64,000 nucleotides of DNA from Condylostoma magnum (Eukaryota; Ciliophora; Heterotrichea; Heterotrichida; Condylostomatidae): NCBI GenBank assembly GCA_920105805.1, contig CAKKTI010000040.1:3073-67072 (forward strand), given 5' to 3'. Below the pieces are notes generated by a model. The model did no database searches. It saw only the letters and a program-made list of their open reading frames with translations, and was not told where the DNA came from. Positions within the stretch are counted from its first letter, which is position 1, and each line of letters starts with the position of its first letter. Below are positions 37,539-47,672 of the stretch, piece after piece. Both the position numbers and the translations under genes were made by a program.

Positions 37539-39026
37539 ATGGGAATTTGTTGTAAATACTCCACAAAATAACAGCAACAGGACAACATCATCATTATGTA
37601 AAAGAAAAACTCTAGTACATTTACTATAAAAGCAAACAACTCCTACATTCCTAACAAAACTTATCAGGGATCTTTACTCAAGGATATAAACGAGGACTAT
37701 ACAATAGAAAAAGTCCTAGGCACTGGGCACTTCGGAATAGTAAGAAAAGGGGCATTCAAGCATAATCCTAATTTCCAAGTAGCCATAAAAACCCTAAACA
37801 AATCAAGAATAAAGGGAGAGTCTAAACTCCTATGCTAAGAAATCGAAATACTCAAAAATTGTGACCATCCCAACGTCATTAGACTATACGACGTATACGA
37901 AGATTCCCAGTATATACATCTGATCTTGGAGCTTTGCGAAGGTGGAGAGCTGTTTGAGAGGGTTTTAAACGCCGGATATTTCAGGGAAAACGATGCAGCA
38001 CACTAAATGTACAAAATACTATTCGCTATAAGCCATCTACATTAAATAGGAATTTGCCACAGAGACTTAAAACCAGAGAATTTCATGTTTAGGTCAAACG
38101 AGGAAAACTCTGAATTAAAGCTCATTGATTTCGGACTTTCTAATAAATTCGGAGACAAATTGAACCTTAAGGCAAAAATGCACTCGAAGGTAGGAACGCC
38201 TTATTACGTAGCACCGGAGGTGCTTGACGGACGATATGATGTCAAGTGTGATTTGTGGAGTGCTGGTGTTATTCTTTACATTTTGCTAAGTGGTACAATT
38301 CCCTTTCCCGGCGATAGCAATAGGGAGATCTTTTAGAATATAAGAAGAGGGAAGTTTTTAATAGACAACGACCACTGGAGAATTATTAGTCCTGAGGCGA
38401 AAGACCTTATACAAAAACTGCTCAATAAAAACCCTTCTAAACGTCCAACTGCCTTCAAGGCAATGCATCATAAGTGGTTTGAAATTGCTAGGAACTAAAC
38501 TGAGGATTTGATAGACCCCACAATCATTTCCTCCTTAAGAAATCATACAGTGACTACGACTATGAAGAAAGAAGCAATGGCTTGCCTTGTTAAGTACTTA
38601 TCCATTGAATAGGTAAAGGAGCTAAAAGAGGCCTTTATGCAGTATGACACCACCAGGTCCGGGTTTCTGACTCTTGAGGAATTGACAGAGGCATTGAAGA
38701 CTGGAGGGTTTAATCTAGCCAAGAATGAAATTGCAGATGTACTGAGAAATGCTGATACTCTGTAAAATGGGAGAATTAATTACTCCGAATTCATTGCTGC
38801 TACATTGCAGTCTAAGGTCTAATTAGATGAGCAGTGGATTTGGTTGGCCTTTAAGCAGTTTGATATCGATAATTCTGGAACTATTACAGCTGATAACCTT
38901 CAAGATGTTTTTCAGAGACTTGGCAGAAATTATGATTCACGTGCTATAAGGGAAATGATAAGAGAGGTTGATATTGAAAAAAATGGGATTATTAGTTTTG
39001 AGGAGTTTAAAACAATGATTGTATGA
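37539..39026 (+). CDS. Calcium-dependent protein kinase (CDPK), 495 aa
   Basis: N-terminus MGICCKYSTKQ suggests myristoylation and palmitoylation. The kinase domain has GTGHFGIVRKG (Gly loop), VAIKTLNKS (ATP Lys), CHRDLKPENFMF, IDFGLSNKFG, GTPYYVAPEVLDG and DLWSAGVILYILLSG. After a junction region come four EF-hands; loops begin DTTRSGFLTLEE, DTLQNGRINYSE, DIDNSGTITADN and DIEKNGIISFEE, all with Gly at position 6. Calcium binding to the C-terminal lobe releases autoinhibition in this family, which is common in plants, ciliates and apicomplexans. The stop is TGA 39024, immediately followed by TAA. Gln codons such as in AHQMYKI and ENFMF-flanking positions are TAA/TAG. Confidence 0.96.
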
Positions 39027-39173
39027 TAAAGTTATTTTGTTTTTAAGGAAATTGTATAGTTGTTTATATGAGTAGGGAAATATAATGTATTTTAGCAAGT
39101 AGAATTAACATATGAATTCTTAACTAAAAGCGTTCAATACACATACTTATTTTCTCCTAAATCAGCATAAAAA

Positions 39174-39500
39174 ATGGAAGCCACTCCAATTCAGGACTCA
39201 ACCGCTCTTTAAGCCTCAGCAGGAGAGACTAAACTTCTCTAAATTAACGGAAATCCCACTACAGGATACGCTTGGACTCTACAACTTCCAGAAGGTGTGA
39301 AACTTGCATGTGAGAATTTAGCAGGTGAGTACGAATCACCTAACACTGGGATGATGGGAGCTTCTGGCCACTATAAATTTCAGGTAAAAGTACACGACGA
39401 TGCTGAGGCAGGATCCAGCCATGTGGCAAAGCTGATTTATAAAAGATCATGGGAAGAGGAGGTTGCAAGAGAAGTTGAGGTTACTTTTAATGTAGTTTGA
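39174..39500 (+). CDS. Chagasin-family cysteine protease inhibitor (I42), 108 aa
   Basis: Inhibitors of papain-like cysteine proteases. All three binding loops are recognisable: NPTTGYAW (loop 1, NPTTG is invariant in the family), MMGASGHYKF (loop 2, usually GxGG or similar) and YKRSWEEE (loop 3, usually RPW). Length is standard (about 110). No signal peptide is visible, so it would act in the cytosol or on proteases released there. Ends at TGA 39498. Gln codons (ALQASAG, LLQINGN) are TAA. Loop 3 has Ser in place of Pro, a change whose effect is unknown. Confidence 0.9.
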
Positions 39501-39555
39501 GGTTAATTAGGTATTGTGATAAATGTGGTGTTATATTGTAAAAATAAGCAATTAT

Positions 39556-40047
39556 TCACTCTAACTCGTTGCAATGATCCTTTATAAAATACTGCTTAAA
39601 ATCATCGTACATGATTGCTTTGTCCTTTGTTTAAAATAACTTTATCAGTTTTAAGCTTTCCTCCTCTGTCTGTATATCTTCTCTAGCCATCCTACTTATT
39701 CGTATAAGGTCCTCATGATTGATTTTTCCACTTTTACTAGCATCCATGTCATAAAATGCCAATTACAGCACTTCTTCTAGTATTTCGGGGTCTTCTAGCT
39801 TACTTTCATACTCCTTGATAAAATCTTAGTAGTTCAATTCAGCATTTCCATTAGGAAACTAGTAAATCAGTATACTTTCATCAAACTCCTCTTATGTCTA
39901 CTACGAATACCACTCAGACTACTTTATTTACTAGCATTACTGGCTTACTTCCACCACATTTATCCTATCTTACTCATTTGGATTAAACTTATCAAAAGTT
40001 GACCTTAATTCCTCCTTTTAAAACTCAGAAAGTGTTAATTTTTCCAT
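39556..40047 (-). CDS. EF-hand calcium-binding protein, 163 aa
   Basis: Starts MEKLTLSEFQKEELRSTFDK and ends at TGA (39558-39556). Calmodulin-like size with helix-loop-helix pairs. The one good calcium loop is DASKSGKINHED (ligands at positions 1, 3, 5, 9 and 12, Gly at 6), within the stretch FYDMDASKSGKINHEDLIRI. The other loops (FNPNEQDRINVVE, FPNGNAELNYQDF, TKDKAIMYDDF) are degenerate. It may be a calcium sensor or a centrin/calmodulin relative with only one working site. Ten bases separate its start from the stop of the upstream gene on the same strand. Confidence 0.85.
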
Positions 40048-40057
40048 TATAATTAAT

Positions 40058-40900
40058 CTAAAAGATGCTACACCCATTGCAAACTTTTCTAGTACTTTAT
40101 GCTTAGACACTGTGTTTTGAGGCTATTACTGAGAAGACAGATTGCCCTAGTACTTCCTTTACTTGCCTTTCGTACTGAGTGCGTATAAATCTGAAGCATT
40201 GGTAGCAAATCTGAGAGTGTAGGTGTCCAATTTAAACAGTCTTTTTTGAGCCTTCATTGGCTGAGTATAGTTGGTTTTTTATGTCTTATATCTACAGTTA
40301 TAGTTGATTCAGATCTTGCTTATAGGTGTCATTTTCTTATGATACGTAGTCGTATTTCTATCTTACACTTTTCTCACCTTATACAGACTCCGCATAAGCC
40401 TATCTGATATTATTGCAAAATTTATCACTTGTTTCATTTTGCTGTTTTTATTATGATATTTTCTTCTTTAGTGCATTGATTCTTTTATCACAATCATTAT
40501 CTATGTTTTGAAGTTAATCTCTAAGTTTAGCTTTCTTTTAGTTTTACTCTTGTATATCTTCTTTAAATTAATCATTTTGCTTCATAATTATATTAATATT
40601 CAGTCTAATTTCATCCATTTCTGATTCTCTGCTGATCATTATATCTTACTTCAACTTATTTCTAAAGCAGTGATCACAAACTGGCTGTTGTTACCCTTCA
40701 ATATGATTTAGATTGTGGATTTTGCATACTTTGCTATTGCATCTAAAGCAGGTTTATAGGGAGCTTTTGGAATTATTCCTGCAAACTTTGCATTTATTGC
40801 TTTGTTTTGTTTCAGTATTTGAGCTTTCACGTTTTAGTATTGATGTAGTAATTTTCTGTGGAGCAAAGGAATTGGACTTTTTTTACAAGTTTGATTCCAT
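40058..40900 (-). CDS. Zinc-cluster and coiled-coil protein (FYVE/RING-like), 280 aa
   Basis: Begins MESNLQKKSNSFAPQKITTS. A first Cys cluster (NKCKVCRNNSKSSLQTCFRC, then VCKIHNLNH and VCDHCFRNK) has the spacing of FYVE or related zinc fingers. A long Lys/Gln-rich coiled coil follows (about residues 95-220), and a second pair cluster is at the end (ICYQCFRFI, VCNGCSIF). The likely stop is TAG 40060-40058. FYVE-type fingers bind PI3P on endosomes, but the basic motif RRHHCR is not seen, so lipid binding is unproven. Family naming is therefore tentative. Same-strand neighbour is the EF-hand gene. Confidence 0.65.
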
Positions 40901-41120
40901 TTATTATTGTGATTAACTAGATGTATATAAAGTTTATGGTAAGATTATAGAGATTTACAGTACTGAATGTATAAGAATTATCAAATATATGTTACTAATA
41001 AGCTCTGAAATAATAAAATTCCATATACAAGTTATAATCAAATAGAACATCTCATAATTATTACAGACAACTGAATAATCCTAAATTTTCCTTCTTACAT
41101 AATTTTACAAATTTTAAATA

Positions 41121-41477
41121 ATGGGAGCAAAATGTTGCAGGTATAACAAGCATAAATCTGGTAAATCTGTTATAATACCAATCCAGTACTCCGACCCAGA
41201 GATCAAGTTTAAGATTAATTCCGATGATTCTTAAGACTTACCCTCTGCTACTGGCCAAGGATCCTAAAGATCAAAAGGAGCTAGTAAGGATGAGAATGCA
41301 TCACAACTCTTTGTCAAGGATGGGAAAGAAGTCAGTATAAATGTATCATTTGACGCCAGTTACAAGCGAGAAAATGCAGTTATGAGGCTGGAAATTGAAA
41401 ACAATCCAATATAAGAGGTTGAAGAATTACCAAAAATGACTCCAAAATGGATCGATGTTAATGATAAACAGGATTAG
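41121..41477 (+). CDS. Small N-myristoylation-type protein, 118 aa
   Basis: Starts MGAKCCRYNKHKSGKSVIIP, again Gly2 plus Cys5-Cys6, as in dually acylated peripheral membrane proteins. The body is hydrophilic with a beta-like stretch (KEVSINVSFDASYKRENAVM) and no recognised domain. The likely stop is TAG 41475; TAA at 41481 and TGA at 41493 follow within 20 bases, a triple set of possible stops. It lies tail-to-tail with the tubulin ligase-like gene. Function unknown; a membrane-attached signalling or structural role is only inference. Confidence 0.6.
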
Positions 41478-41526
41478 TTGTAAATGTTGTTATGAGTTTT
41501 AAAATTTAATATATCAGCATTTTTTA

Positions 41527-42924
41527 CTAACTAATAATCTTTTTAGTACTCAGTTATATATTCTTTAAACGATTTTTAATTCTTCTTCTTATAAAAGCGT
41601 TTTTCTGTATATTAGACAAATGTATCCTTTTAATTTTTGGGAGTAATGCATTGATGATATGATTATCACTTTTAGTTGAACTCATACTTTATTGTACATT
41701 TGGCATAATAGATTAATTAACAACATCTAATTAAAACTTCATATTATACTTAGGCAGTGGAGTGTAATTAACCTTATTTCTTTTGATCTTTATAGTTTAA
41801 TTCCATATATATTCTGCTTATTCCTTAATCTACTAATAAACTTATAAGCCTTATAAATGAATCTTTTCATATTAGGAGTCTTGGAGACTATTTTTCAGCA
41901 ATTTAGTATTGATTAAACCTTACTATACAATACTAAAAGTGTCAATGAACAACTTGTGCTTTACATCTCAATCAAGTTATGAATCAGTAGTAAATGAAGG
42001 TGATTAATTAACCTCCAACAATCACAATTTCAGGTTTCTATCTAAAAGCACATCAAATCCTAAAATCTCAAAACAACTTGTACTCTTTTTACTGAAGTGC
42101 TTAATTGACTTGTAATTATGAGTCAATACAGGTTAAACCATCAATAATACTTTTCCTACCAACTCCTTTAAATCATTCCAAATATGCTAAGTATCAATTC
42201 CTTATGTTTCCATATAATCAAACAATTACTAAAAACTTCACTTATGACTTGTAGTTTATCCAGATTAGTTCTTCCTGTACTTTTTATTCCTTCTATTAAT
42301 CGCATAATTTGTCAAATGTACAAAAAGTTGGTTGTTTTTACTAGGACATTAGTATTATTCAGTAGCAAATCTTACTAAACCTTGTTTAAACAGGAAAATT
42401 TCTAAGGGGTTAAGCCTAGTAACTAGTACATAAACCCTTAAATCAAATTTTAAGTTATTTATAAGATACGGATTATGTATATACCGTTAAACCACTTGCT
42501 CATTTGATAGTAAAATATCAGATAAGCTATTAGTAATTTGAATCCCTCTTCCTTAGCAAGAAGTACTCGGCTTAACTATATAATAGCATCTTCTTTACTA
42601 GAAATTTTGCCTTAAATTAGTCAAATCTTTCGGCAATACTCACGTTTTTGGTACAAAGTTAAACTCATTAGGAAGATAGGCTTATATGCTTTAAAAATTC
42701 ATAGCAAGCAGATCCTTATGACCCAACTGCTCCATCCCTGGGAAATGATTAATCTTTTGATTCGGTTTTACATCAAAACATCGATTTAAAGCTATAGGCA
42801 TATCAACTCATAGAATATCTCAATTCTAACAGTCATTGACTCAATTTAACTAATTAACAGCAACTTCTTTGATAACTCTATATCGAGTCTTATTGATAAA
42901 AATTTTGAGTTTTCTTTTATGCAT
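41527..42924 (-). CDS. Tubulin tyrosine ligase-like enzyme (TTLL), 465 aa
   Basis: ATP-grasp ligase that adds glutamate chains (or similar) to tubulin tails, in cilia and cortex. Motifs: [32 protein letters not shown], the ATP-binding [43 protein letters not shown] and LWLLEVNQSPSF, whose Glu and Asn bind magnesium. This order and the NHFPGM block fit TTLL6/13-type polyglutamylases. The stop is tandem TAG TAA (41529-41524). The start [19 protein letters not shown] begins right at the conserved first beta-strand, so this ATG is likely real even though it is only six bases from the lectin ATG on the other strand. Confidence 0.92.
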
Positions 42925-42930
42925 TATTAA
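42925..42930. promoter_or_regulatory. 6-bp head-to-head start region (TTLL / lectin)
   Basis: The six bases TATTAA separate the opposing start codons. The TTLL start is supported by conserved sequence beginning a few residues in, so the small gap is unlikely to be a wrong start on that side. Confidence 0.6.
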
Positions 42931-43944
42931 ATGGCAGAAGACACTATACTGGAATATACAGACTACGCAGGAGTGCAGACTAATTAGACGGATATTTATA
43001 ATGACATAGTGGTTCTTTCTACTTCCTAAAACTTCTTCTCAAACTACAGACTGCATTCAATAAAGATCTGGTGCCTGGAGAACGGGCCTCTTATTGGAAT
43101 GGAGTAGTCCTTTATGAACCCAAACACCAATGAGATGTTATGCCCTGGGCCTCACATTGGATATGCTTTTAATGACTGAGTAACTGATGCTGAATTGGTC
43201 TTAGCATGTGATGAGTATATTTGCGATGTTATTGGAACTGCTACTAGTCAGATAGATTATCTCCATATACGGAGTAATAAGGGGAATTATATACAGTTCG
43301 GGAAAAGTAGCAATAAGAGTTTATTCAGGTTTAGAATTCCTTAGCATCATGCAATTTTTAGCTTTGCTATAGGATTAGATGAGTATTTGCAGTGTATTGG
43401 GATTCAAACGATACCAATTGAGCATTATTCTTAGAAGGAGAAGATTAGGAATTATGAGCCGATGGTAGTGGCATAGCCTAGGCTAATTCAAAGAAGTATG
43501 GTTATATAAACTGCAAAGAGCACTAGAATGATCTTTAAAGACGATTTCTGGGCTCTAAATCTCCATCCTTTTGTTAAGAATAGGAACTGTAAAATAACTT
43601 CAATAAGCTGTTGTTACTCTAGCATAATTGAAGGAATTAGTGTGTAATATAAAACAGGGTAAAACTATGAATCGAGTTCCTTTAATTTCTGCACTTAGAG
43701 CAACCAATATAACCAAACATTTGCTATAGAAGACGGTGACTACCTTTAAAATGTTTGCGGGAACAGAAATGGACACGTTTTTAACTCTTTGATGCTTAAG
43801 ACGTAAAATGGTAAACAAGTCATTTGAGGCAGTAATCGAGGTAAATCATTTAACTTGAGAATTCCTTAGGATTGTGAAGTTTTAAGTTTCAAAATAGGCT
43901 ATTCAGATAAAGGAATTCACTCCTTGATGGCCTATTATATTTGA
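42931..43944 (+). CDS. Jacalin-like lectin-domain protein, two domains, 337 aa
   Basis: Two beta-prism domains. The first ends with a segment typical of jacalin lectins (CDVIGTATSQIDYLHIRSNK then YIQFGKSSN and LFRFRIPQHHAIFSFAIGLD). The second repeats it (YLQNVCGNRNGHVFNSLMLK, QVIWGSNRGKSFNLRIPQDC, VLSFKIGYSDKGIHSLMAYY). Jacalin domains bind sugars, usually with an N-terminal GG and a C-terminal GxYD-type loop; the latter is not clear here, so sugar binding is uncertain. There is no signal peptide. Trp in FNDWVTD and VIWGS are TGA, yet the gene also ends at TGA (43942), so TGA has both meanings in one gene. Confidence 0.78.
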
Positions 43945-44026
43945 TTAATAATATCACTTTTAAAAGCTTTATTTGAGCTGTATGCAATAACTAAAGGAAT
44001 ACTAAAAAACACTATCTATTGTCTAA

Positions 44027-45535
44027 CTATTTCTTCTTTTTGTGAAAGCATTAAAGTACTTCTTTCTTATATTGTTCACTTATTAAATGTCTTTTTCGCT
44101 GAGGCATACCATAGTAATTATTCATTAGTTCTTCCTTATACTCCTTTGTAAAAGTATGTTTTTTGGAATCGACCTTTTGTATCTCTTTTTATGGATAAAA
44201 GAATACTGGTAATAATACAGGCCTGTTTTATATCACTACATAGGTATTGATTTAGGTTTAAACATCTTAAAGCAAAATGTACTTTTAAAATATTGAACTT
44301 AAAATATCTTTATTAATATACTCGAATACTTAATCATAATCTTTGAAAACATTCATTCAAGATTATGAGATTATGTTCTTATTATCTAAATTTGCTATGA
44401 ACTCGTTAAAATCCATACTTTCCTTTGGTATCAAAATTTTATTGATTTTATCAATAACCTTTTACTCTAGGTTTTTTCCTTTAATTATTCCAATATATTC
44501 ATATGCATGTAATTGTTTAGGATTATCAAATAATTCCTTATATTCCTTGTGAAATTCCCTGAAACTCCTAAATCCTAGTATCTCTAGCTTAGTATTAAGC
44601 CTAGGAATTTAAACCCTTTTGTTGCCGTTTAGATAAAATAAATGAAGCATACTTTAAATGTATACCCATTTGTACTTGTAAAAATATCAGCCTACTATGG
44701 CATAAAATGGTGTATAATAGTTTACTCTAGCCAATTATAAAATTCAGTTTAATTATCTCATAGATTTCCCTTTAATGAATTTTCTTGTCTTTCTCATATA
44801 TTTTGAATTTTATACCAAATCGATCAATTACGAATTCTTTACTGTATTTAAGAAATTAAACATGACTTGATTTATTTCTTTAAGATCCTTTAAATCTTAT
44901 ATATAAAATCCTATCTAACCTAAAGCAGCTTAAATCATTGAAAATTGAACTTGGAAAAATAATTATCAGGCTTATTCCTCATCGTTAGTCTTATCACCAA
45001 CTTACATTAAATTTAGCCCAGAAAATCTTACTTAAAGCTTATTCTTAACATATATACTATTTCAATCAATACTGCTTATACTTATTCCTAACTCATTTGT
45101 ATTGATAACTCCATCAATAACCTAGTAGCTTAATTTCAAATATTGTTTAAAGTTTAAAGCTGAGTTTGATATAAATTAGGTTAAGTTTTAGTATTATACA
45201 CATTTTTAAACCAGATAAATATAAGATTTACTCTCAAAAATATCAACGTAGAACTTAAGCTAAATTAATGAGGATTACTACCATTATTTTATATCAGATT
45301 TCAGTTAATTTAACTTAGGCAAGCTATCCTTGCATAATATACTGATTTTATACTCTTTCTAGGTCTTTTTATGCTTACAAATAACTACTTGATTTTTCTT
45401 CTATTTCAAGTTTATTTTACTTAAATCATAGAACTATTTAATATTTCTCTTAGACAAATACAGCTTTTATTATGCATTTTAATCACCTACTTCCAATTGA
45501 ACAGGTCTTTCAGCAGTACAACAATTACTTCCCAT
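44027..45535 (-). CDS. Degenerate protein-kinase-like protein (pseudokinase), 502 aa
   Basis: Begins MGSNCCTAERPVQLEVGDQN (myristoylation-type). Residues about 40-240 follow the kinase N- and C-lobe pattern: a beta-sheet start (NQVVICKHKKTQKEYKISIL), helix, YVDIFESKSYIYLVQKCV like a hinge region, and YQVIDGVINTNELGISISSI where the catalytic loop would be. The ATP Lys, the HRD and the DFG residues are all absent (SIDWNSIYVKN and VRFSGLN stand in their place). The last 200 residues are helical and Lys-rich. I infer a catalytically dead scaffold, but this rests on fold-like similarity only. Stop TAG 44029-44027; it starts 32 bases after the Rab stop on the same strand. Confidence 0.6.
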
Positions 45536-45567
45536 ATTTATAATAAAACCCTTTAATTTATGTTAAA

Positions 45568-46167
45568 TCAACAACATTTCTTCTTCTTAGCATTGCTGTT
45601 TTTAAGTCTCAAGTCTCTCTTTACCTCAATACTCCCGAACCTCTCTATGCATTCTTCTCCGATTACTTCAAACAGTTGATTTACCCCATAACAAGATTTA
45701 GCACTTGTTTTAAAGTAAAAGGCCTCTATAGATTTAGCGAATTACTCCGCAGTACTCATTTTAACTACTTCATCTATAACTAAGTCTTCCTTATTGCCTA
45801 CTACTGCTGTTATAGGAGTATAACTACAATTATTAATAATATCATTATATCAATCTTATAAGGAATCAAATGAAAGTGTATCTGTAATATCGTATACTAG
45901 AATAATTGCAGATGCATCTCTGTAATACATCCGAGCAATTGCCTTGTATCTCTCTTACCCTGCAGTATCTCATATATTAAAACAAATATTTGTCCCTTTA
46001 ATAGTAATCCATTTTGCCTTGAAAGCTGCTGCAACTGTGGAGTTTTGCATTGGATTAAAAGTATCCTCTGTAAAGCGAGAGCATATACTGGATTTACCTA
46101 CTCCTGAATTACCTATTAAAACTATTTTAAACGGGGAAATAGTATTGTTTTATTATGAGCTTTACAT
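45568..46167 (-). CDS. Rab-family small GTPase, 199 aa
   Basis: Membrane-traffic GTPase. P-loop GNSGVGKS, switch I with Thr (STVAAAF), switch II WDTAGQERY, base-recognition GNKEDL and TSAKS are all present; the end KKKKCC is a double-Cys prenylation signal as in Rabs. In WDTAGQE the Trp is encoded by TGA (45970-45972) and the Gln by TAA (45955-45957), one of the clearest proofs of the code in the window. The gene itself ends at TGA (45570-45568). The start MQSSQQNNTISPFKIVLIG gives a normal short N-terminus. Rab5-like switch II sequence (YKAIARMYYRDASAIILVYD), subfamily not settled. Confidence 0.95.
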
Positions 46168-46515
46168 CTTTTATTTATAGTGGATTTTGTTAGGGATTGT
46201 TTATTACAAAGAGAAGTAGAACTAGCTATATTAGTATTTACCTATTAAAAGGGGCTTATATTTCTTCTTTTATATACAAATCTTTATTTTCTCTGTTGTC
46301 TTCATTTTAATATACTAAGTTATTGAGATGTTTGATTAGGTAATCTTTGTATAAAATTTGTAAGATCTGTATGAATACCTTTATTTTCAAACTGATTTTA
46401 TGATAAAAAGAAGCTATTTAGGTAAAATAATATAAAGTTATATTAATCAGATTGTTTGAGTAGACAACTTATAGCTGTAATATAATTAAGATTTCTATTT
46501 ATTTAATCAACAAAT
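46168..46515. promoter_or_regulatory. Divergent spacer, 348 bp
   Basis: AT-rich DNA between the diverging Rab and first hydratase genes. No coding potential is seen. The last 30 bases before the hydratase ATG recur in similar form before the second hydratase gene, so part of the leader was duplicated with the gene. Confidence 0.4.
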
Positions 46516-47403
46516 ATGAAAGCTGACGTAATCGATCCGGAAAAGATCTTTTCTCACCAGCCGCTTAGCCTTGAGCCTGAGTGTCTAAGCTAATCAATGG
46601 CAATATTGTATGCTCTAGCAATAGGAGCAAGTAGGAACCCATTGGATTTAGAAGATCTGAATTTTACATGTGAATTAGCTGATAACTTTAAATACTACCC
46701 AACCCTGCTTTCATGCCTAGTAAAGGTCACTGACTTTTTTACAACGGTTTAATAAATAGAAGAATTGCCTCCTTTCACTGTTAATGATGTACTACATGCA
46801 GAAAACTATTTGTATAGTTATAAGAAAATTGACCTGGATTAATACGTAACACCGATAATTACCATTACTGATGTAAAGGATGGAGGGAAATTTGCATTTG
46901 TGTTTTTAGAGTAAAACTTTGTAACTGAAGATGGAGTTGTAGTGCTTAAATAAGTTTTTAATACAGCAATAAGAGGTTTAGGAGGATTTGGGTTCCAGGG
47001 GAGAAGTCTTTATTCAATTAATTCCATTCCCGAAAAGTAACCAGACAGAGTGCTGATTGAACCAACTCTCCCTAATTAAGCATTAATGTATTCCTTGGTA
47101 GCTGATAATAATCCTCTGCATACGTTACCAAAAGTTGCATAGAAGAGTGGATTTGATAGACCAATACTGCATGGCTTGTGCTTTTATGGTATAGTATAAA
47201 GGATTATCTTAAGAGAGTATTGTCGTAATGATCCAGATTACTTCTGTTCTATTAAAGCAAGATTTTCCTCACATGTATTTCCAGGGGAGACCTTAGTAAT
47301 TGAGTTATGGGAAGAAGAAGAAGAGATCAGTTTCAGAGTAAAGACATAAGAGAGAAATAAAGTAGTAATGCTAGGCAACTCAGGTTTAAAAGAGCCTAAT
47401 TAG
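46516..47403 (+). CDS. MaoC/2-enoyl-CoA hydratase-2 family protein, copy 1, 295 aa
   Basis: A double hot-dog protein related to the hydratase-2 domain of the peroxisomal multifunctional enzyme. The diagnostic stretch is MYSLVADNNPLHTLPKVAQK followed by GFDRPILHGLCFYG. The family form is GDxNPLH; here Ala replaces the usual Gly before Asp, but the catalytic Asp, Asn and His are kept. It probably hydrates trans-2-enoyl-CoA in fatty-acid oxidation. There are no dehydrogenase or SCP2 domains and no C-terminal SKL-type peroxisome signal (ends GLKEPN). Stop TAG 47401. The second copy lies 269 bases downstream; by my count 37 of 295 residues differ. Confidence 0.88.
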
Positions 47404-47672
47404 AATAATAAGTTATTAAGAAACAATTTCACATATATTCGATTCAATTACTCTTGAAGTAGTATATTGCATTCATGATGCTATTCACTTAAATATCTTC
47501 TATTTTGCTCCCAATTAAATTAGCTATAAAAATAATTCTATTACAACCAAAATTCTATCTTTATTTGAATAATTCATTTAATTATATCTTTCTCTAAACC
47601 ATATCAGTCCAATAGGCTAATTAGACTCCATACAATAGCAGCAATAAGATTTCTATATAGTTATCAACAAAA

